Shown: positions 18,446 to 27,506, counted from the first letter of the stretch. The stretch: DNA of 64,000 bases from Ketogulonicigenium robustum (GCF_002117445.1 NZ_CP019937.1:807501-871500); one strand, 5' to 3'. Numbers and translations: made by a program. Notes: a model not told the origin generated them from the sequence alone.

Positions 18446-19054
18446 TTAGCGGCCCCATTGGCGCACTGCGCCGCAATCCATATGCACGAAGTTCGAGGAC
18501 GAGTAGCGCCCGACACCGCCCGCGCTGCACCGCTCGGCTGCCGATGCAAGCTGGTTGACCGAACGGCCTTCCAGTCGCACGTCAACAGCTTGGCCACGCA
18601 TATGCAGTGAATTGCTGGCAACGCCCGACGTCGTTTCGCGCAACATCGCGTTGGTCTGCGGCGAGCGGTAGCCCGACAGCAGCATGTAGGGGCGGCTGAC
18701 ATCGACCAAGCGGTGCGTCGCGGTCAGAATGTCGATGGTGCGCGTGTCGATGCCAATCATCTGGTTGTTGCGCCAGTCGCGCATGAAATGCGTCACTTCG
18801 CGGACAGCCTCGGGGATGTACTGGCCGTCGATCCAGTAGATCGTATCCAGCTGTTCGCCCGTGCGCCCCGAATACATGCGGATGCGGCGAATGTCGCCAG
18901 CGCCGCCGCGCAAAAAACCAGCCGCCTTGCTAAACGTGGGGGCTGCCGTCACCATCGTGGCCGCGAAGATCCCCAAAAGCGCGCGTCTGCCGAAGTGCGC
19001 ATGTTTGCGATCGTTGGATTCATCCAACTGATCGGTGGATTCGTATTGTGTCAT
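18446..19054 (-). CDS. DUF882 / YcbK-like peptidase M15 family protein, Tat-exported
   Basis: 202 residues. A twin-arginine signal (FGRRALLGIFAAT, about residues 21-33) precedes a peptidase_M15_2 domain with the characteristic SGYRSPQTNAMLR, SLHMRGQAVDVR and NFVHMDCG motifs, whose histidines and aspartates bind zinc in this family. Relatives act on peptidoglycan. The neighbouring divergent gene is an L,D-transpeptidase; this pairing resembles the ycbB-ycbK arrangement of enterobacteria and supports a cell-wall role. Confidence 0.88.
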   Translation of the reverse strand: MTQYESTDQLDESNDRKHAHFGRRALLGIFAATMVTAAPTFSKAAGFLRGGAGDIRRIRMYSGRTGEQLDTIYWIDGQYIPEAVREVTHFMRDWRNNQMIGIDTRTIDILTATHRLVDVSRPYMLLSGYRSPQTNAMLRETTSGVASNSLHMRGQAVDVRLEGRSVNQLASAAERCSAGGVGRYSSSNFVHMDCGAVRQWGR

Positions 19055-19431
19055 GCGAATGCCTGTCCCGCCGTTTTCCTTCGCCCGCCTGCGGCCATGC
19101 GATCTGTTGGATCGCTTATCGTCGGCCGGTGCCGGTTTTGCGCCTCTTTGCCGTGCGCAGGGTGTTTATTGCACGTGGCTCAAGATCGACCAACCATTGT
19201 TTTGAAGGGAAATGTTATACATCACCTTAATCGGCGAAAATTTGCGCGAATGGGCCGTTTGGTCGGCTATTAAAGGCGCACCGGTGGGTGCGTCGCCTTG
19301 TCGCCATTGGCCAGAATTACGTGGCAAGTCTGCTGCAAGACAAGAAAAAATGGCCTTGCATACAGATTGGGCGTTACGGCGGGCGTTCGCCGTGGCATTT
19401 TGGTTGGAAAACGCATCGGAAGGATCGGGCA
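19055..19431. other. Intergenic region between divergent cell-wall genes
   Basis: 377 bases with no gene I can support. It must hold the promoters of the DUF882 gene and the L,D-transpeptidase gene. A more AT-rich patch around 19195-19260 contains TATACA at 19216-19221, a possible -10 element, but no good -35 is placed for it. The transpeptidase frame stays open to 19288, but the GGAAGGA site before the GTG at 19432 argues that the upstream part is leader. Confidence 0.45.
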
Positions 19432-21054
19432 GTGGCAAACAGTGATTTTTCGCGTCGCGCGGTGCTGCGGGCTTTATCAGCGGGCGCGCTGGCGGGCGTT
19501 TTGCCTGCAGGCGGCGCGCTGGCCTTGGGACTGGATCAGGCCGGTTTTCGGCAAGGGCTGATCGAGGCCGTTGCGGGCGATCAGGTGCTTCAGGCGTTTT
19601 ACGGCGCACGCGATTACGCTGCCATGTGGGCGGGGCCGGACGGCGTCGCACTGGCACGGCGTAACGTGCTGCTGGCTGCGATGGCCGATGCGCCGCACCA
19701 CGGCTTGCCCGATGCAGCCTTTGATGCGCCAGCCCTGTTGGCCCGCGTGCAAGCCGCCAGCACCCCTTACGCGCAAGGCGTGGCCGAGGCGGCCCTCAGC
19801 CGGGCTGCGCTGGATTTGGGGCAGGCGTTGCACGGCGGCTTTGTCACCCCCTCGCGCGTGATCGGGCTGATCAAGCGGCAGCCGCCGCAACTGGACGGGG
19901 CGGGGTTTTTAAATGCGTTGGCGGGGCCCGCACCCGCGCAGGCCCTGCGTGATGTGCTGCCCGCCGCTGCGGATTATGCGGGCCTGATGCGCGGGCGCGC
20001 GCAATTGGCGCAGGCGCAAGCCGCTGGTGGGTGGGGCGGCGACGTGACCGTCGGCCCCGCCGGCAAGTTGCAGCGCGGCGATACAGGCGCGGCGGTCATT
20101 TCGCTTCGCGACCGCTTGATCCGGCAGGGCTTTATGTCGCCCAGCCTGACCGATACATTCGATGCCGATGTTCTGGCCGGGGTGCAGGCCTTTCAGGCCG
20201 CGCATGGGCTGGCCACCGATGGCGTTGTGGGCGCGGGCACGCTGGCCGAGCTGAACACCGACATCCCGACGCGTCTGCAGCAAGTCCTTGTCGCGATGGA
20301 GCGTGCCCGCTGGGCCAATGTGCCGCTGGGCGCGCGGCACATCTGGGTGAACTTGACCGATTACCACACCGTGATCCGCAACAACGGTGCCGAGGAATTC
20401 CGCACCCGCTCGGTCATCGGGGCGGTGGGACGCGATCGCGAAACGCCCGAGTTTTCCGATGTCATGCGGTTCATGGTCGTGAACCCTAGCTGGAACGTGC
20501 CGCGTTCGATTGTGGTCGGGGAATACCTGCCGCAGATGCAGCGCAACCCCTATGCGGTGAACCATATCGACCTGCTGGACGGGGCGGGGCGTGTTGTCGA
20601 CCGCGGCGCGGTGAACTTCAACGCCTACTCCGCCAGCACATTCCCCTTCGCGATGCGCGAGCCGCCATCACGCGGGAACGCTTTGGGGTTGGTGAAATTC
20701 ATGTTCCCGAACCAGTGGAACATCTATCTGCACGACACCCCGTCGAAGTCGCTGTTCGACCGCGAAACGCGGGCGTTCAGCCACGGCTGCATCCGCTTGG
20801 CCGATCCGTTCGATTTCGCCTATCAACTGCTGGCCCCGCAAACCAGCGACCCGCGCGGGCTGTTCCGCCGCTATCTGGACACGGGCCGCGAAACGCGCGT
20901 CGATCTGGCCGAGCCGCTGCCCGTGCACCTGGATTACCGCACTGCCATCGTCACCGATGCAGGCGCGCTGCAGTTCCGCCGCGACATCTATGGCCGCGAC
21001 GCGGCAATCTGGCGCGCAATGGCTCAAGGGGGGGTAGCGGCGCGGCTTGTCTGA
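19432..21054 (+). CDS. L,D-transpeptidase of the YcbB/LdtD type
   Basis: 540 residues. It forms 3-3 cross-links in peptidoglycan outside the inner membrane. The N-terminus has SRRAVLRALSAGALAGVL, a signal sequence with a twin arginine. An inserted peptidoglycan-binding domain lies at about residues 208-265 (KLQRGDTGAAVISLRDRL). The YkuD catalytic domain carries SHGCIRL with the nucleophile C453. The GTG start at 19432 is chosen because GGAAGGA lies seven bases upstream and because it puts the signal peptide at the N-terminus; the frame is open for another 144 bases upstream without a plausible signal. Confidence 0.9.
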   Translation: MANSDFSRRAVLRALSAGALAGVLPAGGALALGLDQAGFRQGLIEAVAGDQVLQAFYGARDYAAMWAGPDGVALARRNVLLAAMADAPHHGLPDAAFDAPALLARVQAASTPYAQGVAEAALSRAALDLGQALHGGFVTPSRVIGLIKRQPPQLDGAGFLNALAGPAPAQALRDVLPAAADYAGLMRGRAQLAQAQAAGGWGGDVTVGPAGKLQRGDTGAAVISLRDRLIRQGFMSPSLTDTFDADVLAGVQAFQAAHGLATDGVVGAGTLAELNTDIPTRLQQVLVAMERARWANVPLGARHIWVNLTDYHTVIRNNGAEEFRTRSVIGAVGRDRETPEFSDVMRFMVVNPSWNVPRSIVVGEYLPQMQRNPYAVNHIDLLDGAGRVVDRGAVNFNAYSASTFPFAMREPPSRGNALGLVKFMFPNQWNIYLHDTPSKSLFDRETRAFSHGCIRLADPFDFAYQLLAPQTSDPRGLFRRYLDTGRETRVDLAEPLPVHLDYRTAIVTDAGALQFRRDIYGRDAAIWRAMAQGGVAARLV

Positions 21055-21095
21055 CACTAGATCAGAGGAAACTTTGTAAAAGAAAGGAACCCGCG

Positions 21096-22172
21096 ATGCC
21101 CTATCGTATTGATGAACTGGCCGAAAAGCTGGGTGCCACGTTTGAAGGCGACGGCAGTATCACCATCGCGGGTGCCGCCGAACCGCAGGCTGCGGGTGCC
21201 GATGATCTGGCCTTGGCGATGTCGCCAACTTATGCCGCCCATCTGGCCGAGGGGCAGGCGAAAGCCGCCGTCGTTTGGCCCGGTGCAGATTGGCAGGCGT
21301 TGGGGCTGAAGGCCGCTGTTTTCGCCCCGCGCGGGCGGCTGGCGATGGCGGGCCTGACCGCATTGCTGGACCCGGGCCCCGGGATGGAGGCGGGTATCCA
21401 CCCCAGCGCGATCATCGACCCTACGGCCGAGGTCGCCGACGGCGTCGCCATCGGGCCGTTCTCGATTATCGGGGCGCGCGTGCGGGTGGCTGCGGGCGTG
21501 CAAATCGGCGCCCAGGTCTCGGTCGGGCCGGACAGCGTTTTGGGGGCCGACACCACCGTGCATGACGGCGTGCGGATTGGGCGGCGGGTGCGCATCGGCG
21601 CGCGGGTAATTATTCAGCCAAACGCGGTACTCGGCGCGGACGGGCTGTCGTTCGTGACCGCATCGCCCGCCTATGTCGAGGTGTCGCGCCAGACCTTGGG
21701 CTTGGGTGAAGTGACCGTGCCCGAGGATGCCACATGGCACCGCATCCATTCGCTGGGCGGGGTTGAGATCGCAGATGATGTCGAAATCGGCGCTTGCACC
21801 ACTATCGATTCCGGCACTATTCGCGCAACGCGCATCGGGCGGGGAACGAAGTTGGATAACCTGATCCACATCGCCCATAACGTGGTCGTGGGCGAGGATT
21901 GCTTGTTTGCCGCGCAGGTGGGCATTGCCGGATCGTCGGTCGTTGGAGACCGCGTGGTTGCTGGCGGAAAAGTCGGGATCAGCGACAATATCACCATTGG
22001 CAACGATGTGGTTCTGGGCGGGGCCAGCGTGATCCTGTCGTCGGTTCCGACTGGGCGCGTGATGCTGGGGTATCCGGCGACCAAGATGGATGTGCAGCTG
22101 GAAAGCTATAAAGCGCTGCGCCGCTTACCGCGCGTGCTGAAAAAGCTTGCAGGCGGTAAGGCCGCCGACTGA
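21096..22172 (+). CDS. lpxD: UDP-3-O-acylglucosamine N-acyltransferase
   Basis: 358 residues. Third step of lipid A synthesis: N-acylation of UDP-3-O-acyl-glucosamine with an acyl-ACP. An N-terminal uridine-binding domain (about 1-105) is followed by a left-handed beta helix of hexapeptide repeats (IHPSAIIDPTAEV onwards) with the catalytic histidine expected in the LIHIAHNVVVG segment. AAGGA precedes the ATG. The gene stands alone between a transpeptidase and ialB rather than beside fabZ-lpxA, and a 13-pair hairpin follows its stop. Confidence 0.95.
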   Translation: MPYRIDELAEKLGATFEGDGSITIAGAAEPQAAGADDLALAMSPTYAAHLAEGQAKAAVVWPGADWQALGLKAAVFAPRGRLAMAGLTALLDPGPGMEAGIHPSAIIDPTAEVADGVAIGPFSIIGARVRVAAGVQIGAQVSVGPDSVLGADTTVHDGVRIGRRVRIGARVIIQPNAVLGADGLSFVTASPAYVEVSRQTLGLGEVTVPEDATWHRIHSLGGVEIADDVEIGACTTIDSGTIRATRIGRGTKLDNLIHIAHNVVVGEDCLFAAQVGIAGSSVVGDRVVAGGKVGISDNITIGNDVVLGGASVILSSVPTGRVMLGYPATKMDVQLESYKALRRLPRVLKKLAGGKAAD

Positions 22173-22176
22173 TACG

Positions 22177-22209
22177 ATCCCTCCGGCCCCGATGAAGGGC
22201 CGGAGGGAT
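22177..22209. terminator. Perfect hairpin between convergent lpxD and ialB
   Basis: Bases 22177-22189 pair perfectly with 22197-22209 (13 GC-rich pairs, seven-base loop). It lies between two stop codons facing each other. There is no T tract on either strand, so it is either a weak bidirectional terminator or a 3' end-protecting structure. Confidence 0.6.
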
Positions 22210-22217
22210 GCAATCGC

Positions 22218-22838
22218 TTAGTTGCCGGTCGCGGGCATTTCGGCTTCGGCCGCGCGGAAGGCGGCGGTGAAACCGGCCAGCGGGATCTGCAGATGCACCG
22301 AGGGGTCCTCGGCGGTCGACAGGGCGGGCACGATGGTCAAGGTCGCGGCGGTGCCACGGCGGAACTGGTCCAGTTCCTCGGCTGTCAGCGCCACGCGCGA
22401 TACGCAGCCAGCCGCGCCGCAGAACGCGAACGGGTAACGCCGCGCGCCTTGGCTGTCGACATCGATGACGACGCCCGCTTGCAGCAGCGTTTCCAGCGGA
22501 GTGATGATCGTCGCACCTGCGGCGGCTTCTTGGCCGGCGGGCAGGGGGAAAATGCTGATTTCAGCGACGGGATTGTCGGTATCATCCGACAACAGTTGAT
22601 ATAGGTGGCACGGGTCGGTTTCCCCTTCGCCAGCCTCGATGCATCGCAGCGCCCAGTCACCGAACGTTTCTTTCACGTAGGGTTGGCCAACTTGCGGCGC
22701 GGCGGGTGCGACAGCTTCGCCAGTGCTCAGGCCGTTGGCCGCGGGCGGGGTGGTGGGTGCCGTATCTTGCGCGAAGGCTGGGGCGGATATCAGCACAGCG
22801 AGTGCGGCTGACACGATCTTCAGGGTATTTCGTTGCAT
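22218..22838 (-). CDS. Invasion-associated locus B (IalB) family protein
   Basis: 206 residues with a cleavable signal peptide ending APAFA-Q (about residue 23), then a proline/alanine-rich linker and an IalB domain with FGDWALRCIEAG, CHLYQL and the AFCGAAGCVSR cysteine pair. These proteins are periplasmic or surface-associated in alphaproteobacteria; the name comes from Bartonella erythrocyte invasion and does not imply virulence here. Single gene with its own promoter region upstream of 22838. Confidence 0.85.
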   Translation of the reverse strand: MQRNTLKIVSAALAVLISAPAFAQDTAPTTPPAANGLSTGEAVAPAAPQVGQPYVKETFGDWALRCIEAGEGETDPCHLYQLLSDDTDNPVAEISIFPLPAGQEAAAGATIITPLETLLQAGVVIDVDSQGARRYPFAFCGAAGCVSRVALTAEELDQFRRGTAATLTIVPALSTAEDPSVHLQIPLAGFTAAFRAAEAEMPATGN

Positions 22839-23162
22839 GACATCTCCGGTCTACGCATGAGGCTATAGATTATCATGTCGCGTGGCAGACAAACAGGGGC
22901 GGAAAAGCTTCGGGCGGAATTTTGCGCCAAAACGCCTATTTCTAACGGTGCCATAGGAAAAGGGGCCGCTATGGCCCCTTTTCCTTTTTATCTCCCTGGC
23001 GGACTTAGCCGACCTATTACAAAAAATTTACGTAACAGGTGGCGGGGCGTCAACATGATTGTGCAGCCACACGTGGCAGGCGCGATCACGACAGGTTTCG
23101 TGCCTTGTTTTTAGGCGCGCAACTGCGTTCAATGGCGCAGGACTTTGACAGATAGGCGCGTG
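22839..23162. other. Intergenic region with an orphan terminator
   Basis: 324 bases between divergent ialB and the HerA-like gene. No protein gene is convincing here. It contains a strong plus-strand terminator at 22956-22990 that does not belong to any upstream plus-strand gene, so part of it (about 22860-22990) may be transcribed as a small RNA. The remaining 170 bases would hold the promoter of the ATPase gene. Confidence 0.45.
22956..22990 (+). terminator. Strong Rho-independent terminator without an upstream gene
   Basis: Bases 22956-22967 pair perfectly with 22973-22984 (GGAAAAGGGGCC and its complement, five-base loop GCTAT), and TTTTTA follows. The T-rich side is on the plus strand only. 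The nearest upstream plus-strand gene is lpxD, which ends 784 bases away with the oppositely oriented ialB in between. Confidence 0.75.
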
Positions 23163-24701
23163 ATGACGACAGGCATATTTATCGGTGGCGGCGGCGAAGG
23201 GTACACAACCGCACAGGCGCTTTTGCTGGGGCAGGGCAACCGTCACGGTTTGATCGCAGGGGCAACCGGCACCGGCAAGACCGTCACGCTGCAGATCATG
23301 ACCGAGGCGTTTTCCGCTGCGGGCGTTCCGGTCTTTCTGACCGACATCAAGGGCGACCTTGCAGGTCTGTCGCAAGCGGGTGCACCTGATGCAAAGACCC
23401 ACGAAGCGTTTTCCAGCCGCGCGTCCCAGATCGGATTCGATCTGCAATATCAGTCATTTCCCGTTACATTCTGGGATGTGTTCGGCCAGCAGGGCCACCC
23501 CGTTCGCACCACGATTGCCGAAATGGGCCCACTGCTTTTGTCGCGCCTGCTCGACCTGAGTGACGTGCAAGAAGGGGTGATGAACATCCTGTTTCGCGTC
23601 GCGGATGAGCAGGGTTTGCCGCTGCTGGACCTGACCGATCTGCAGGCTATGCTGGTGTGGTGCGGCCAAAATGCGCGCGATCTGTCGCTGAAATACGGCA
23701 ATGTCAGTACGGCCTCGGTCGGGGCTATTCAGCGCGCGCTGCTTGTCCTCGAGAATCAGGGCGCGCTGCAGTTCTTTGGCGAGCCTGCCTTGGCCTTGGA
23801 TGACCTGATGCGCGTAGATGACCAAGGGCGCGGCGAGGTTAATATTTTGGCGTCTGACCGATTGATGCAATCGCCGCGCCTTTATACGACCTTCCTGCTT
23901 TGGCTGTTGTCCGAGCTGTTCGAGACTTTGCCCGAGGTCGGAAATCCCGAAAAGCCGAAGCTGGTTTTGTTCTTTGACGAGGCGCATTTGCTGTTCGACG
24001 GTGCGCCGAAAGTGCTGATTGATAAAATTGAACAGGTCGCGCGTTTGATTCGATCCAAGGGGGTCGGCGTGTTCTTTGTGACGCAGAATCCCGATGATGT
24101 GCCCGAATCGGTTTTGGGTCAGTTGGGCAATCGTGTGCAGCACGCGCTGCGCGCCTTTACCGCGAAAGATCGCAAGGCCCTGCAAAAGGCGGCCGAGACT
24201 TACCGCGACAACCCGCGTTTTAACACCGCCGACGCCATTTCTGAAGTTGGCACAGGCGAAGCCGTGACATCCATGTTGGATCGCAAGGGCATCCCGACGA
24301 TGGTTGAGCGCACATTGATTCGCCCGCCCCAGTCGCGCAACGGTACGATCACGGCCGAGGAACGCACCGCCGTCATGGCCGTATCGCCCGTGGCGGGTAA
24401 ATACGACACTGCCGTCGACCGCGATTCAGCGCGCGAGATGTTGGAGCGGCGCGCCGCCGCTGATGTGCCCCAAGACGCCGCGCCCGAGGCAGAGGGCGAC
24501 CCCGCCGACACGTTCAGCCGTGCCAAACGCTATGGCGGGCCAGTAACGTCCGCGCCGCAACCCAAGGCGCAGCCGCGCGCGAAGGCGGCCGAGAAGGGAA
24601 TCGCTGATGCACTCGCCTCGGCATTGGTCAAGGAATTGGGCGGCACGACCGGGCGCAGGTTGGTGCGCGGCGTATTCGGCACGTTTCTGAAACGGCGCTA
24701 G
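23163..24701 (+). CDS. HerA-like ATPase, DUF853 (YjgR family)
   Basis: 512 residues. Walker A GATGTGKT lies near residues 33-40 and Walker B is the LVLFFDEAHLLF segment. The rest matches the DUF853/helicase HerA-like C-terminal family (E. coli YjgR), whose function is not established. A low-complexity, alanine- and arginine-rich linker precedes the final helix. Start chosen at ATG 23163; an adjacent GTG at 23160 is possible. Its stop overlaps the xerD stop by four bases in convergent orientation. Confidence 0.88.
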   Translation: MTTGIFIGGGGEGYTTAQALLLGQGNRHGLIAGATGTGKTVTLQIMTEAFSAAGVPVFLTDIKGDLAGLSQAGAPDAKTHEAFSSRASQIGFDLQYQSFPVTFWDVFGQQGHPVRTTIAEMGPLLLSRLLDLSDVQEGVMNILFRVADEQGLPLLDLTDLQAMLVWCGQNARDLSLKYGNVSTASVGAIQRALLVLENQGALQFFGEPALALDDLMRVDDQGRGEVNILASDRLMQSPRLYTTFLLWLLSELFETLPEVGNPEKPKLVLFFDEAHLLFDGAPKVLIDKIEQVARLIRSKGVGVFFVTQNPDDVPESVLGQLGNRVQHALRAFTAKDRKALQKAAETYRDNPRFNTADAISEVGTGEAVTSMLDRKGIPTMVERTLIRPPQSRNGTITAEERTAVMAVSPVAGKYDTAVDRDSAREMLERRAAADVPQDAAPEAEGDPADTFSRAKRYGGPVTSAPQPKAQPRAKAAEKGIADALASALVKELGGTTGRRLVRGVFGTFLKRR

Positions 24702-25630
24702 TCCTGCGCCAGCGGGTGGTGCGTCAGCACCAAATCCTTTAGGTGCGCGTCCAGCACGTGGGTATAAATCTCGGTCGTGGCGATATCGGCATGACCGAGC
24801 AGCGTCTGGATGGCGCGCAGGTCGGCGCCATTCGCCAGTAGGTGCGTGGCAAAAGCGTGGCGCAGTTTGTGCGGGCTGACGCGCGCGGGTGATATGCCCG
24901 CTGCGACGGCCAAATCTTTCAAAATGACCAGAAAATGCTGGCGCGTCAGATGCCCCGCAACCCCGTGCGAGGGGAACAGGAACTTCGATACACTGCCGCC
25001 GGCAAGGCGGATTTCCTCTTGCCCGGCGTCGCGCTGTGCCAGCCAATCGGCCAGCGCGGTGCGGGCGGGGGGGGATAGCGGCACAAGACGCTCTTTCCCG
25101 CCCTTGCCGCGAATCAGCAGCATACGCGGGTCGCCACGCGTCGCGGCTGCGGGCAGGCTGACCAATTCGGTCACGCGCATGCCTGTCGCATACAGCAATT
25201 CCAGCAGGCACGTGGTGCGCACGGCATCATGCGGGCGGGTACGCGCGGCTTGCAGCAGCCGGTCGACCTCGTCGATTTGTAGCGTTTCGGGCAGTTTGCG
25301 GGCTTGGGTCTTGCCCTTTAGTCGCAGCGCGGGGTTGTCGGTGCGCCAGCCTTCGTCAAAGGCAAACCGGAACAGTTGCCGGATGGCGGACAGCCGCCGC
25401 GCGCGGGTGGCAGCTGACAAGCCGGTGGCCGCGCAATGGGCCATATAGGCTTCGATCCGCGCCTCGGGCACAGTGACGAAGGCGGTTTCGCCGTCGGGGT
25501 GAGCCTGTAGCCAGCCGTCGAAGTCAACCAGATCGCGTCCGTAGGCCAGCAGCGTGTTGCGCGCCGCGCCCAGTTCGGCGGCCTGCGCATCCAGAAAGGT
25601 CGATATCCAGCGCGCGTTTGACAGGCTCAT
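24698..25630 (-). CDS. xerD: Tyrosine recombinase XerD
   Basis: 310 residues, full length. It resolves chromosome dimers at dif together with XerC. All catalytic residues can be placed: R152 (MRVTEL), K176, H254 and R257 (HKLRHAF), H280 (LGHADIATTEIY) and nucleophile Y289. The N-terminal SAM-like core-binding domain is intact. Its start overlaps the end of the 522-residue unknown gene by four bases, so it is the third gene of a minus-strand unit. It is a housekeeping recombinase, not a phage integrase: no attachment site or mobile genes are near. Confidence 0.94.
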   Translation of the reverse strand: MSLSNARWISTFLDAQAAELGAARNTLLAYGRDLVDFDGWLQAHPDGETAFVTVPEARIEAYMAHCAATGLSAATRARRLSAIRQLFRFAFDEGWRTDNPALRLKGKTQARKLPETLQIDEVDRLLQAARTRPHDAVRTTCLLELLYATGMRVTELVSLPAAATRGDPRMLLIRGKGGKERLVPLSPPARTALADWLAQRDAGQEEIRLAGGSVSKFLFPSHGVAGHLTRQHFLVILKDLAVAAGISPARVSPHKLRHAFATHLLANGADLRAIQTLLGHADIATTEIYTHVLDAHLKDLVLTHHPLAQD

Positions 25631-27195
25631 CCTGCGCGATCCAGCAACAGCACTTGCAGCGCGATGCGGCGGGCGACATCCTCTAGCCCCACGCTGCGCA
25701 GGGCCGACAGGGCGGGGCCGAGCGTCGCGGGATCGCCCGTCAGCGAGTCCTCGGCCGCGCTGATCGCGCTGAGGAGGCCTTCGCCTAAGCGCCCTGCCGC
25801 GATCAAATCCCGCGCGGGGCTGGTCATTTCGCCCTGCGTGAACGCGGCTTGGATGGGGGCGACGAAGTTGTTGTCGGCCCAGCCGTCGGTCGGGGTCGCC
25901 TCGGTCAACTGGCCGCGCGCGATGGCAACCAGCAGGGCGTCGTGACTGTCAGGATTGCCCGCAGCCGCCGCCACCGCCTCGTACGCGGGCGAGAGGAGGC
26001 CCATCGCGAAAGCGGCCGCATTTCCGGCGCGCAGCACATCGGCCTGCGTCAGCACATCTTGGTAAAACCGCGCCAGCGGCACTTCGACTTTGGCGCTGCG
26101 CGCAGCCTCCATCAGCGCGGGCAGCGCGTTCAGGGCCGCATCTGTGCCGCCCGATTTCAGCGCAAAGTCAAAATCTTGCACGGCGGCTGCCCTGTCCCAG
26201 ACACCGCCCGATGCGGCGGGAACGTGCAGGGTATAAAACCCGACCAGCGCATTTTCCGACACGGCCCCCGCGCGGGACAAACGCTCGGCGGCCTCTAGCT
26301 GGTAGCGCCACGCGATCATGCTGCGCAGGTCGGCGTTGGCGAAGGCACGCGGCAAAGTGGCGGTTGGGATTGCCTCGCCGATAGCCTCGCGCATGCGAAA
26401 ATCCAGCGGGGTCATGGTGGCGGGGGGCGGCAGCAGCAGCTCCTCCTCTTCGGCCAGCTCGGGGTCGAGGAACAGCGTCAGTAACTGTTCTTCCGCGGGC
26501 GTTACAGCCCCGAGGCTGAGCGCCCCGTTCAGGATCAGCGCCGCAGCGGGCCAGTCGCCTGCGCGGGCTAGACAGAAGACGCGCGTTGCCAGCGTGGGGG
26601 CGATGGCCGGCATCGCGTTCAGGCGGGTGCAGGCGAAATCCTCGGTTCCGGTCAGCAGCGACGTGTCGAACCAGCGGCGGAACACCTCGGGGCGCGCCAC
26701 GTCCGAGGCTTCGATCAGCGACTGCGCGGGGTCGAGTGCGCCCATCTGCAACAGCTTGTCGACGCGGGCCAGAAACAGGTTGCCAGCGGGCGCGGCACCT
26801 GCGGGCGGCGCAGCCTCGGCCAGCATCAATTGGATCAGCATTTCCTGCAGCGCGGGCAGCGAGGGCACGGGCGTTGCGCGCAAGGCGGCGACGACGTCGG
26901 GCTCGGGGCTGCTGGACCACAGGGTTGTCGGCAGGCCGGTCACGTCGCTGGGTAGCAGGCCCACCACATCGGGCGAGGGTCCATCCAGCGGCTGGACGGT
27001 GATTTCCGGTGTGGTGACACCGGTGACGGGCGGCGCGGGCGGGCGCGCGGCACGCGGGGCGGGGGTCACGCTTTCCGACAGCCAGTCAATCGCCGACAGC
27101 GGCGCCCCATTGGCGCGCGTTCCCTCGGCCACGGCGGCGCTAGCGGCCAGCCAGAGGCCCAGTGCGAGTATATACCGCCCCCGATACGCGCCCAT
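25627..27195 (-). CDS. Exported protein of unknown function upstream of xerD
   Basis: 522 residues. A signal peptide is apparent (LALGLWLAASAAVAEG, cleavage near residue 23), followed by a proline-rich region (about 45-115) and a long alpha-helical, alanine/leucine-rich body suggestive of helical repeats. I recognise no catalytic motif. It sits between the 49-residue membrane protein (five bases between stop and ATG) and xerD (four-base overlap), so the three are translated as one unit. The link to chromosome dimer resolution may be only positional. Confidence 0.8.
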   Translation of the reverse strand: MGAYRGRYILALGLWLAASAAVAEGTRANGAPLSAIDWLSESVTPAPRAARPPAPPVTGVTTPEITVQPLDGPSPDVVGLLPSDVTGLPTTLWSSSPEPDVVAALRATPVPSLPALQEMLIQLMLAEAAPPAGAAPAGNLFLARVDKLLQMGALDPAQSLIEASDVARPEVFRRWFDTSLLTGTEDFACTRLNAMPAIAPTLATRVFCLARAGDWPAAALILNGALSLGAVTPAEEQLLTLFLDPELAEEEELLLPPPATMTPLDFRMREAIGEAIPTATLPRAFANADLRSMIAWRYQLEAAERLSRAGAVSENALVGFYTLHVPAASGGVWDRAAAVQDFDFALKSGGTDAALNALPALMEAARSAKVEVPLARFYQDVLTQADVLRAGNAAAFAMGLLSPAYEAVAAAAGNPDSHDALLVAIARGQLTEATPTDGWADNNFVAPIQAAFTQGEMTSPARDLIAAGRLGEGLLSAISAAEDSLTGDPATLGPALSALRSVGLEDVARRIALQVLLLDRAG

Positions 27196-27200
27196 TTGGG

Positions 27201-27350
27201 TCAGGGCAGTGTCACGGGCGTGCGGATTTCACGCGCAGGCGGTTGGAAGTCTGCGGGTGTAACCAGCGGCCCCAAATAGGCATAAGCGATCAGCGCTATC
27301 ACGGCCAGCACGGCAAGAAAGATGATGACCTTGATGAATTTCCACAGCAT
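27201..27350 (-). CDS. 49-residue single-helix membrane protein
   Basis: Frame 27350 to 27201 encodes 49 residues beginning MLWKFIKVIIFLAVLAVIAL. One hydrophobic helix spans about residues 5-28, followed by LGPLVTPADFQPP and a short polar tail ending TPVTLP. Positive charge before the helix predicts an inside N-terminus. The stop is five bases before the ATG of the 522-residue exported protein, so it is the first gene of that unit, divergent from aroK. A similar short protein next to aroK occurs in related bacteria as far as I recall. Function unknown. Confidence 0.72.
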   Translation of the reverse strand: MLWKFIKVIIFLAVLAVIALIAYAYLGPLVTPADFQPPAREIRTPVTLP

Positions 27351-27506
27351 GTATCTGTTCCGCCTCGTCCCGTTTCTTGCCTTGTACGACCCTTGTGCGG
27401 CTGCCGTTTATGCAGCGCAAGCCTAGCTGCCATGTTTATAGCTGGAAATTTTCCCAAGATCACGCCATTCAGTCGAAACAATTACGTCAAGATCGGGGTA
27501 AAGCGC

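Noticed and set aside
22875-23114. A 79-codon plus-strand frame in the ialB-HerA-like gap
   Set aside because: It runs straight through a strong terminator hairpin (22956-22990) and has no family resemblance, so it is unlikely to be translated.
24698-25630. xerD as a possible phage or island integrase
   Set aside because: Sequence and length are those of housekeeping XerD, and no attachment repeat, tRNA or mobile gene is adjacent.
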